NCBI GenBank assembly: GCA_026315105.1
Contig: CM048744.1
Coordinates: 979,159,721-979,223,720 of the forward strand
DNA from: Locusta migratoria
Lineage: Eukaryota; Arthropoda; Insecta; Orthoptera; Acrididae
Reading direction: 5' to 3'
DNA length: 64,000 bases
Positions within the stretch are counted from its first letter, which is position 1; every line of letters starts with the position of its first letter. Below are positions 34,535 to 44,034 of this stretch, one piece after another. The translations under genes were made by a program, and so were the position numbers. The notes under the pieces are model-generated. The model was not told the origin of the DNA. It made no database searches and was given only the letters and a program-made list of their open reading frames with translations.

Positions 34535-35029
34535 TTCCGGGACTGGAGCGGACTCTAAATGTGGCTCTCCAGCAAGGATACGACTTCCTTAAATCCTGCC
34601 CCGAAATGAGATCCGTCCTTCATGACATCCTTCCTACTCCACCGAGAGTGTCTTTTCGCCGCCCACCTAACCTCCGTAACCTCCTAGTCCACCCATATGA
34701 AATCCCCAAACCACCTTCCCTACCTTCTGGCTCCTACCCTTGTAACCGCCCCCGTTGTAAAACCTGCCCTATGCACCCTTCCACCACCACTTACTCCAGT
34801 CCCGTAACCCGGAAGGTGTACACGATCAAAGGCAGAGCCACTTGCGATAGTACCCACGTGATCTACCAACTGACATGCCTGCACTGTGAAGCGTTCTATG
34901 TGGGAATGACTAGCAACAAACTGTCCATTGGCATGAATGGACACAGGCAGACAGTGTTTGTTGGTAACGAGGATCACCCTGTGGCTAAACACGCATTGGT
35001 GCATGGCCAGCACATCTTGACACAGTGCT

Positions 35030-35031
<2 letters not shown>
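34535..35031 (+). mobile_element. Penelope-like element, plus, right arm of a palindrome
   Basis: Open frame from GLERTLNVALQQGYDFLKSC (about 34540) through the endonuclease, nearly identical in protein to the left arm but with Gly replacing Arg in SIGMNGH, a residue normally conserved in the GIY-YIG block. It stops abruptly at 35031, where a (TA)n array starts, so the C-terminus and 3' region are absent. Confidence 0.88.
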
Positions 35032-35087
<56 letters not shown>

Positions 35088-35088
35088 T
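35032..35088. repeat. (TA)n microsatellite at a Penelope/LINE junction
   Basis: An AT dinucleotide run with one break separates the Penelope right arm from the resumed LINE reading frame. Confidence 0.95.
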
Positions 35089-36199
35089 TCATAGACTTTT
35101 AATCGTGCAAATCATGGAATTCTTCTAGATAAAGTTCAGTTGTTGTGGTATGAGTGGATCAGTGCACCAGTGGTTTAGTTCTTACTTAGGGGGAAGAGTG
35201 CAGAAAGTTGAAATAAATGGTACACATAATGCACAAAAATCAACTGCTTTCACAAATTGGGGAGCTATCAAGAATGGGTCTCACACAGCTCAGTCTTTGA
35301 TCTTTTGCTGTTCTTCATATATATTAAAGACTTGCCATTCTATATTGAAGAAGAAGCAAAGTTAGTGCTTTTCATTGACATTACAGGTATTGTACTCACA
35401 CCTGACAAAGAAGAATTACCTGATGAAATTGTAAATATCATCTTTCTGAAAATCATTACATGGTTCTCTGCAAATGGGCTCTTGGTAAATTTTGATAAAA
35501 CACAGTATATACAGTTTTGTGCAGTAAATGGCATGACACCATTAATAAACAGACTTTGGACAGAAGTTGATAGTTAAGGCAGAATATTCAAAATTTTTGG
35601 TATGTGCGTTGACAAAAGATTGATTTAGAAGAAAGCCATTGATTACTATGCTTATCTCATTCACTTCTCTCATTTGGCATCATATTTTGTGTAATTTATC
35701 AATGAATAAAAAAGTATTCATCACACAAAAGCATGTAATAAGAATTATTGTTGGTGCCCATCCAAGATAATTCTGCAGAGATTTATTTAGGCTACTGCGA
35801 TGATCCCTAGTTTCTTGACAGTATATATATTCACTAATGAAATTTGTTATTAATAATCCAACTTAAGTCAAGAGTAATAACAGTGTGCATAACTATAAGA
35901 CTGGGAGAAACGATGATCTTCACTATTCAAAGTTAAATCTAACTTTGGGCCAGAAAGGGGTGAATTACACTACCACAAAAGTCTTTGGTCACTTACTAAA
36001 TATCATTGAAAGATTGACAGTCAACAACAACTTAAAAAGAAATTAAAAGAATGTTTGAATGGCTACTACTCCTACTCAGTAGATGAATATTTAGATGTAA
36101 AATTACACATTATTTTGGAATGTTGTGTTCACAATCTAAGGAACAAGTACTAATCTAATCTTTGAAATCCTTTCCTCCCATAATCTTCTAATTTAAAGC

Positions 36200-36860
36200 T
36201 TTACTCATATCCAGGAAAATATCCATCACTTTGTCTCTTTTGTCCAGCTTGTTTAATATATAACACACAGAGGTTGTTTATGCGGATGTAGTGGATCTTC
36301 TTTTCTAAAACTGTGTTGTAGATTTATTCCATCATCTTTCGGGAGTGTACCCGGGACAGCGACAATTCTTCGTCCGATATTTCGGCTGCAAACTTTACAG
36401 CCATCTTCAAGTGCACTCCCGAAAGATGATGGAATATTATGTCCGCCGGGAAAACTTCAAGAATCATATGTGTTGTAGATTGTTCAGCAGTTCGTACTTG
36501 ATGAAATATGAATAAACTTGATTTAGTAAAATTGTATCTAACAGTTTGACAAGTTCTGTGATAAATATTATAGACCTGTAGTTTTTAGGTTGAAGCTTTG
36601 AAGTGATTGTTACAAAGCCTCTCTCAGTAATAACACAGGTGAAGTAGGATTGAACAAAATGTCTAAAATTAAAATTTGGCGCTTGAAATATAATTCATTT
36701 CTGCCAATTCTACTAAACTTTTCTCTAAAAAATCGGATTAGAATGTCAATAATGGAGGATAGATAACAACTCATCATTAAGACATTCACTGAATAACTGA
36801 CAGCAATATAAAACAGAAAATCATTTTCAGACAACTATTTATTCTGATTGCTGCTGTACA
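36200..36860 (-). mobile_element. Jockey-like LINE RT fragment, minus
   Basis: On the minus strand, broken frames around 36480-36610 follow the RT block order 'NYRSI..' to 'ILLNQVYSYFIKYELLNN'. The similarity is weak and frames shift. It is interrupted by the 144-bp insertion at 36325. Confidence 0.45.
36325..36468 (-). mobile_element. 144-bp retroposon-like insertion with a hammerhead-like core
   Basis: It is flanked by a perfect 13-bp direct repeat TGTGTTGTAGATT (36312-36324 and 36469-36481), the size range of retroposon target duplications. Inside, a perfect 22-bp inverted repeat (36326-36347 against 36414-36435) encloses, on the minus strand, CTTGAAGA - hairpin GGCTG/CAGCC - CGAAA - TATCGGACG (36374-36411). 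There is no coding capacity. The CTGANGA..GAAA layout with a hairpin between is the one found in the Penelope long repeats here. The core has an extra T, which would weaken a ribozyme. Confidence 0.72.
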
Positions 36861-37199
36861 CCATGGATTGGAAATCATTTTACTTAAATTTTTGGTCATT
36901 GCCTTTATCAGAAAAAGAAACACATACATTCACACAACCACTCAATCAACTACACGCACACTACACTGGCTGCTACAGTGCTACAAGCATCTTGACAGTG
37001 AGTGAGGAGGGGAGTGGAGGGGGAAGGATATTGGGTGAGGATAGGGAGGGAAAGATCAACATTGCATGATGGATTGTGAAGGCTCTGATAAGTGGGAGTA
37101 AGAGATGCAGTATTGAATGCAGTAAAGGGAAGGGGTGGGAGAGGATAAAAGGGGGGTGTGGGGAGGGAGTGGGGTTTTTAAAATGATAAAAAGAATAAG
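36861..37199. other. Short intronic stretch with Penelope-like wording
   Basis: CATTGCCTTTATCAGAAAAA and the following 'cacaaccactcaatcaactacacgcacacta' resemble the Penelope 3' region at about 52140-52240 (complement orientation), so a degraded fragment is possible. GGA-rich sequence follows. Nothing definite was recognised. Confidence 0.35.
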
Positions 37200-37296
37200 G
37201 AAAAAGTCATCATCATAATCGTTAGATACTGATTATGCCTTTCATCGTTCAGTCTGGAGCATAGTACCTCTAATAAAATTCCTCCTTGGTCCCCTA

Positions 37297-38243
37297 TGTC
37301 GTGTCCCAAACTTGGTTATTGCAAGGGATTGAGCGACACGGTTCGTTACAAGGGATTTTAGCCGTTGACTGAATTGAGAGGGAGACTTTGTCTGGCTAAG
37401 ATGTTATTATCCCTGGGATTGACTATAAAGGATTTTAATACTGAAATAAACCTCCTGTTTAAATTTAACAATTTATAGTTTATTCAGATAAGTACAAACA
37501 AACTGTCTGGGTGAGGTATCTTCCACTAAGTGGCCAAGTCTTATACAGAGACGATGTCTGTCTTACACCGTTCCGTCTGCCTTAACAAGAACCCGTCAGT
37601 ATTACCCACACGACTAAAGAACAGAGTCCCCTGACTACTTCCCAAAGTCCATCCGGTCCTGCAGCTACCGCTGCCTATTCTCCCAGCTGCCTGCCTGCAG
37701 CTCCTACCTTCTGCTTCCAAGTGACTACGCCCAACAACTCCCCGAGGAGCGGCCTGCTCCTAAGTTTCGTACACGTTTTCCCCTTCGACCCCTCACGCGC
37801 CTTGCGGGAGCGGTGTCAAAGATTACTCGCCTTCTCATTGGCTGTGATAGTGCACTAGCATTCAGTCATTCTCCAGAGGCTGGGTGGAAGGGCAGAGGCG
37901 CCTCTCCTAATATGGTCACACACTGCGTCCTGAGCCTCTCATTGTCTCCTCAGGACAGAGTGCTGCCCCCGGCAGAAGCCCTCTCTCTTTCCTCTTCTCA
38001 TCCCATGCTCTCTGTCTCTCCAGAAATGCTTACTATCATAATTGCTGACTTTGCTGACCCTCTTATCTAGCGCACACAGAACCTTTGTGCCTCCTATCTG
38101 GCGTCTGGCGTTCGCCTGGCCTGCGAGCTACCTCGTGGCGTCTCCTGCCACGCTACAGAACTTTCTGCTTCTCAATACTTAGTTTTCCCATTTTTATTAA
38201 TTAATTAATCAATTAAGACTTGGCTTTTGGCGTGGATATGACA
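37297..38243. mobile_element. Solo-LTR-like insertion (947 bp) inside a LINE
   Basis: It begins TGTCGTGTCC and ends GGATATGACA; the complement of the end, TGTCATATCC, matches the start at 8 of 10. It is flanked by CCTA at 37293-37296 and 38244-38247, and deleting the insert with one CCTA restores LINE text (CCCCTATTCAATACTAATAT). A TATA-like GACTATAAAGG occurs at about 37421. The second half is GC-rich and contrasts with its surroundings. There is no coding region or internal domain, so a solo LTR or an LTR-only remnant is the simplest reading. Confidence 0.8.
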
Positions 38244-38683
38244 CCTATTCAATACTAATATTGATGCCTCGTCTGATGTTATGCCTTTTACTTCAAAATC
38301 ATTCTTCACCAAATCTAAGTATTTTCTTCTTGGTCTACCTCGACTCCTTTTACTCTCCACTGAGCTCATGAGTCTCTTGCGTAACCTGCTTCTCCCATGC
38401 GTGCAACATGACCCCACCATTTCAGTCTGTTCACTATTACTGCTTCATCTATGGTGTTCATTCCCAGTTTTTCTTTGATTTCCTCATTATGGACACCCTC
38501 CTGCCATTGTACCTAATAGTACCTACAATCATTCTTGCTACTTTCATATCTGTAACCTCTACCTTATGAATAAGATAACCTGTATCCACCCAACTTTCAC
38601 TCCCATACAACAAAGTTGGTTGAAAGATTGAGGGGTGATCTGCTAACTTAGTCTTGGTACTTACTTCTGTAAGCTCAAACATA

Positions 38684-40676
38684 CTAATAAATGGTACACA
38701 CCACAGCTAAACAGACGCAGGATATTATTACTCATACTGAAAAATAAGTCTCATAATAGTGATAGGGGACAAAGAAAACTACATAAATATGAGAAAACTT
38801 TAAAGGTCTGAAATAAAAACCGCCAAATGTAATGCGAATAATGAATACATTTTGAACTTAAAAAATAAATGTAAAGCAGCGTGGAATGTCAATAGAAAAA
38901 ATTAATAACAACAATAAAGAAAACAGTATTCCCATAGACTGTGATATTCTTAATGAATATTTTGTAAATGGCAACAGTACTCCACCCATTGATTCTAATT
39001 TTGATGTGGAAGCTTTTCTGACTTGTGCTAAACAAACAAGAAATGAGAAATTTACTTGGGCCCCAATCACCTTAAAAGACATTCAACACTCAATAAGCAA
39101 ACTCAACTATTCAAAAACGGTAGACTATTATGGTCTCAGCAATTTCATCATAAAGTCTATAGCAAAGGAAGTCCAAATGCCACTTCTCTCACTGTCAAAC
39201 AGAGTATTAGATGAAGGTACGTTCCCAAAATGTCTTAAGCTTACAGTCACACTGTCTGTGTATAAAGAAGGAGATAAAAATCTTCCAAGTAACTACAGAC
39301 CCATCTCAATAGTACCAATCCTATCTAAAATAATTGAAAACTGTATGCATAAACAGATATACAAGTACTTTGAATGCAATAAATTATTAAATGAACAACA
39401 ATTTGGATTTAGACCACACTTATCAACTGTGAAAGCAGTTGAATCACTGGTAAATAATGTTTATGAAGGATATGAAAAACGGCTATACACTTCTGGAACC
39501 CTTATTGATTTAAGCAAAGTGTTTGATTCTGTGTCTCATGATGTGATAATCAAAAGGCTGGAATACTATGGAAATTACTCAAATCTTATCTAAGCAATAG
39601 GGTACAGCTTGTATATGCAAACAATCAGAGATCAGCAATCCTCCCAATAAAAAGAGGAATACCTCAAGGCTCGGTCCTTGGACTTTTCATTTTCATTGTC
39701 TATGTCAATGAATTTCCAACTTATATACCCTGTAAGAGTGTATTATATGCAGATGACATGACATTAATAACCACTGGAGACAATCTACAGAGTATGTTGG
39801 ATAAAAATAAAGAGATGATAGAAATGACTAGCCAATGGTGCCAGGCCAATCAACTCTACATAAATCAGACAAAAAAGAGGAAATAATCTTTAACTTGAAG
39901 GTACCTAAAAATGAAAATAAAACTGTGAAATTGCTTGGACTGGTCATAGACCAAAAACTCTCTTGGGAAGGACACACCAATTACCTTTGCAGCAATCTAG
40001 CTCGGGTACTTTTCCTATTGTACAAATTGAGGGACAGTATTAGCAAACAATTATTACTTCAATCGTACTAAGCTTTCTTCCATTCCCATCAGCAGTATGG
40101 AATATTGCTGTGGGGAAATTCCTCAGGAGCTAAATGTGTATTCAGATGGGGGGGGAAAAAAAAAAAGGTAAGGTGTATATTAGGGCTAACACAGTGCGTC
40201 CTGCAGAAGTCACTTTAAATGCCTTGACATAATGATGATTCCTAGTTTGTATATATATAACTCTTTAGTATATGCTAAAAAAATATAGATAAATTCAACA
40301 TGAGAAGAAAATGTGCATTATCACAATACAAGAAACAACTGTCTGTTAGATTTGCCTTCCACAAGACTAGCCATAATTCATAATAACTATAAGTATTTAA
40401 GCTTAAAATTTTTCAATAAGTTACCACAATCAGTTCATGCAATGCCACTGAGCAAATATGAAAACACACTGCAAATTTGGCTAAAATATAGTGAATTATA
40501 CTCAATTGGAGAATTCCTAGAAACTGATAGTAAAAATATATGTTTCTCTTAAATTATGTTATTGTTTCTTTGTAATATGTGATTCTGTATGCACGGTATA
40601 TGATTAATGTGTGCTTAAAAAAGCCAGTTGTATGAAAAATACTGAAAGGCTAATAAATATTCTATTCTATTCGTTC
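38684..40676 (+). mobile_element. Jockey-like LINE, nested in another LINE
   Basis: The frame 38886-39593 reads SIPIDCDILNEYFVNGN, NYRPISIVPILSKIIE, LLNEQQFGFRPHLSTVKAVE, and LIDLSKVFDSVSHDVIIKRL (A box with D in 'DLSKVFD'). After one frameshift at about 39590, RGIPQGSVLG and CKSVLYADDMTLI (about 39745, catalytic YADD intact) follow, then KLLGLVIDQKLSWEGH, and the C-terminal block HNTRNNCLLDLPSTRLAI (40316) to about 40552. The 3' end is TAATAAATATTC repeated as (TATTC)n at 40650-40674. The endonuclease is missing (5' truncated). It is one of the least decayed RT copies here. Confidence 0.87.
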
Positions 40677-41264
40677 TTGCAGAAGACAGTAGATCTTAGT
40701 TGAGCACTTACTGCATTAGCTTTGCTACACCTCGATTCTAGGTCTTTCACTATGTTGCCATCCTGTGAGAAAATACATCCCAGGTACTTGGAACTGTCTA
40801 CCTGTTCTGTGTTCCTCCTATTTGGCACTCAATCTGTTTAAATCTCTTTCCCACAGACATTACGTTCGTTTTGGAGATGCTGATCTTCATATCATAATCC
40901 TTACACCTCTGATCAAACTCTGAAATATTACTTTGCAACCTTTCAATCGAATCTGCTAATACAACTAAGTTATCCGCATATGCGAGACTGCTCATTTTGT
41001 TTTGACCTATTTTAATCCCGCCCTGCCAGTCTACTGTTTTCAACATATGATCCATGAATAGTACGAACAGCAGTGGTGACAGGTTACAGCCTTGTCTTAC
41101 CCCTGAAACTACCCTGAACCATGAGCTTAATATGCCATCTAACTTCTGCCTGGCAGTCTTTGTAAAGCCCTTTAATTGCCTGCAGAAGTTTGCCTGCTAT
41201 ACCATAATCTTGTAGAACTGACAATAGCTTTCTCCTATGAACACGGTCATAATCCTTTTTAAGG

Positions 41265-41930
41265 AAAAAGTTGAAAATAAAAATATTGTAAGAGGCGACG
41301 CACAATTGGAAGGAAAAAATGAACTGAAGGAATACAGGATAATGAGTGGGGATGGGGGAGGGGGGAGAATGTTAAGCATAGGACAAGTTATCTTCGTTGA
41401 GGCCAGGGTGGTTGCTTAACTGCAGAATGTGTTGAATGGGCAACTCCAATCTGCACAGTGCAGAAATGCTATTGATGGTGGGGAGGTTCCAGATGGCTCG
41501 TGCATTAAGGTGGCTTTTGAAATCAAGAGTATTGTGTTCACCTGTATGCTGTGCCACAGGGTGGTCCATCTTGCTTTTTGCCATAATTTGATGGAGGCCA
41601 TTTGTCCTGATGGGCAGATGGTTTGTTGTCATGCCAATCTAAAATACTGTGCAATGATTGCAGCAAAGTTGATAAATCATATGGCTGCTTTTGCAGGTGG
41701 TCTGTCCTCTGATGTGGTAGGATAAGACTGTGACAGGACTGGAATAAGAAGTGTTTGGTGGGTGGATTGGACAGGTTTTGAATTGGGGTCTTCCACAGGG
41801 ATATTATCCCTGTGATAAGCTTTTGGGATTGGTGTTGGCAAAGGGATGGACTAGGGTTGGGTGGGTGGGTGACGGAATACCACATTAGGAGTCGTTTTAT
41901 GGTGGTTGATTTTCTTTCTTTCTTTTTCCC
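41265..41930 (-). mobile_element. Penelope-like fragment, minus, joined to LINE
   Basis: Minus-strand frames 41372-41950 carry the GIY-YIG region in pieces: KLITGIISLWKTPIQ, LHSILDWHDNKPSAHQDKW (the YIG part degraded to ILDW), MDHPVAQHTGEHN. The right end at about 41930 breaks into CTTT repeats. It truncates the LINE at 41258. No long-repeat boxes remain. Confidence 0.7.
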
Positions 41931-42257
41931 TCTGGTAATTTTGCACAAAGATAATTTTCGCCTTCAAAACTTAGGTACATTCCTTGTTTGATGTGTAGGC
42001 ATTTGTTCAGTTGACTTATGTCTTCATTTTGCTCATCATGAAGTATGTTTTCAGAGCCTGCAACTGTTTTATTCACAATTTAAATAAATGGAAACAGCAC
42101 AACTAACTGGTGCCTGAATTTACTGTTATTCATTTTTGAAGCGGAGCACAAATTTCTTTCATTTTAAAGTTGTTGATACATGAATTACACATAAGGTCAT
42201 TTTATGTGGTAACATTGTAATTATTGTCTTGGGATTTACTAGCTATTAAGAATGTAC
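41931..42257. other. Unrecognised stretch
   Basis: No coding domain or repeat signature was recognised. Confidence 0.4.
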
Positions 42258-42530
42258 TTAGGCTTGACACTCAATACATGCTTTGTTTCTTGCAAGATCA
42301 TTACCACCAGCAGTAACCATTTTCATTGTTAATAGTTCCTGCAGATGAACATTGTTAAAGTTTTTATGCTTGCTCCTGGTTTTACTATTCACCTTTGCTT
42401 TGGATGTCTTCAATATTGTCTTGTAAGCATTCACCAAACTTATGCTGTAGTGGTCTATTAAGAAGAGAACTCTATACCTTTTGTTCAATGGATTCTTAAT
42501 GTTGAGGTGTCAACATTCATCCTCCAAAAT
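42258..42530 (-). pseudogene. Unrecognised coding-like fragment, minus
   Basis: A 76-codon frame on the minus strand (FLIDHYSISLVNAYKTILKT, then HLQELLTMKMVTAGGNDLAR, NKACIECQA) has a more protein-like composition than nearby chance frames. I cannot assign a family. It could be a fragment of the same unknown element as the minus-strand frame at 47530-47870, since the DNA between is largely Penelope insertions. Confidence 0.3.
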
Positions 42531-42654
42531 AATAAGTCCATATCCTCAGGTCTCATGTCCATCCTTCTCCCCCATCCCCAACCACCCACTACACTGTAGA
42601 AAATGATTTTTGTGCACCCTTGATTACATAGGTACAGGAGATATAAATAATACT

Positions 42655-42765
42655 AACAAGGGGCACCTTTGACCTTGATCACTCGGAACCGCACAAAACC
42701 ATGCTTAGAATAACAAGCAGTCACAAACAAAACAGTGGTGTGCATCATTTCCATGCAAAATGCCT
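42655..42765 (+). repeat. Inverted partner of 48060-48167
   Basis: By eye roughly three quarters identical to the complement of 48060-48167, with an identical core CTTAGAATAACA and the block CATTTCCATGCAAAA. Both can be read as a similar peptide, here PHKTMLRITSSHKQNSGVHH and there LHKTILRITGNHKKGSGVYH. No known domain is recognised. Confidence 0.65.
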
Positions 42766-43044
42766 CACTAGTCTGCTAGTGCCACTAGGTGGGGGCAGAG
42801 AGTAGCTGAACTCACCAGTGCTCAAGTTGTGTGAGTGGTATAACTGCAGGATGTATTTCTCTCTTGAAGTGTTCGAAAGCGAGTTACTGTAAGCTGTGTA
42901 CAGTGCAATGATATCATGAAGAGAATTAATCCTAAGCATGTGGTCCAAATATTAGGTACTATGCTGTGATGTGCTGAATATGGAAATGACACTGGGGCCA
43001 AGGATATGCAGTTCACGGATATAATAAATAACATAGTAATTCAA

Positions 43045-43432
43045 TAATGGAAAGTCCAGGTTCGAATTAACAATACAGTAATAAGGACAGTTCACAACTC
43101 ACCGCAAAGGCATGGCAACAAGCTGTGACAGGCACATACAAAAGATACACATACAACACTTACAGCTATCGGCCATGGCCTCCTTCAGAAAATAGAACAT
43201 TCACGCAATCACACAGGCACACAACACAGTCATACAACCATCACCTCTGGCTGCCGCACTTTGAATCACACTCTGCTGTGTGTAAATAGGGGAGAAGAGG
43301 GGAGAGGAGGGGGGATAGGAATGTTGTGTCACGGTGATGGGAATGGGTACAGCATGGCCTAGATGGGAGTAACGAGATGCAACTTAGGAATGGAGTTGGG
43401 AGACGGGCAATGGGAGGAAAATAAAAATAATA
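43045..43432 (-). mobile_element. Penelope long-repeat fragment, minus
   Basis: Complement of the 3' long repeat: AAAGTCCAGGTTCGAATTAA, AGTTCACAACTCACCGCAAA, AACAAGCTGTGACAGGCACA, and the core at 43161-43188 with A9 changed to G (minus CTGAAGG). It faces, and directly abuts at 43433, a plus-strand endonuclease fragment. Confidence 0.78.
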
Positions 43433-43800
43433 CCTGTGAAAGCAGCCATGTAATTTACCAACTGTGCTGCAACACTGCACAGCATTCTATATTGACATGA
43501 CCACTAACCAGTTGTCCATTAGGTTGAATTGACACCACCAAACTGTGGCCAAAAAACAAGGTGGACCACCCTGTGGCACAGCATGCTTGATTTCAATGGC
43601 TGCTTCACAACCCGGGCCATCTGGATCCTCCCACCTACAACCAGCTTTTCTGAACTGCACAGATGGGAGTTATCCCTACTGTATATTCTCCGATCCCAGA
43701 ATAATCCAGACCACAACTTACGATAACTTTCCTGTTTTCCACACTTCACAGTTTGTATCTCTCTATCCTACACCTCTCCTATTTTGAGTGGTGCATGTGG
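43433..43800 (+). mobile_element. Penelope GIY-YIG fragment, plus
   Basis: Begins inside the endonuclease at the equivalent of 'ESSHVIYQLCCNTAQHSI' (43438) and runs through 'HPVAQHA', AASQPGPSGSSHLQPAFLN (frame-shifted) and the 3' end text ACACCTCTCCTATTTTGAGT. It has one-base losses and stops. Confidence 0.75.
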
Positions 43801-44034
43801 GTGTGCACCTGCGTGCGTGCTAGAAGGGGATTGGTCAATTTAAGCATTCATTTCCTTTACTCTATATGGCATTTCGTCCAGGCATATTACTACATTTGTC
43901 ACACATAAGGACATAGAAGACACTAGTGTTATACGTCAGAAGGCACAACAGTTTGTGGAGGAAGTAAACAGGTTTTTAACAGTGGAGGGTGTGGAAAAAG
44001 GTAATTTTCGGAACTGTGACCAGAATCCATTCCA

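Larger units (their letters stand above)
33345..36160 (+). mobile_element. Jockey-like LINE, RT split by a Penelope cluster
   Basis: The left part (33345-33655) reads CPLSKIVEKVMYSQVASHN, CQLGFQKGFTTENVTYSV and ISNALNN, early RT blocks. The right part (35089-36160) resumes with 'NHGILLDKVQLLWYEW', YLGGRVQKVEINGT, a diverged 'SVFDLLLFFIYIKDLP', and ITWFSANGLLVNFDKTQYIQ, later RT blocks. The join of right and left is collinear with a Jockey RT, so 33656-35088 is an insertion. The YADD box is replaced by a degenerate stretch. The copy is dead. Confidence 0.75.
37200..41258 (-). mobile_element. APE-type LINE (family C), minus, with two large insertions
   Basis: The right part, 40675-41258, encodes on the minus strand the RT region: DYDRVHRRKLLSVLQDYGIA, 'QAIKGLYKDCQAEVRW', and MSSLAYADNLVVLADSIERL. 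The YADD catalytic box reads YADN. The C-terminal part is at 38244-38683 (LTEVSTKTKLADH, LLYGSESWVDTGYL, RGRPRRKYLDLVKNDFE). The 3' end lies at 37200-37296. Two intruders split it: a 947-bp LTR-like insert (37297-38243) and another LINE (about 38684-40674). It is cut at 41258 by Penelope sequence. A second member of this family is at 56230-58270. Confidence 0.82.

Noticed and set aside
37310..38223. ACTTGG direct repeats as target duplication of the insertion in the LINE
   Set aside because: Removing the segment between them does not restore family C LINE text, while CCTA borders (37293/38244) do and also give TG..CA ends.
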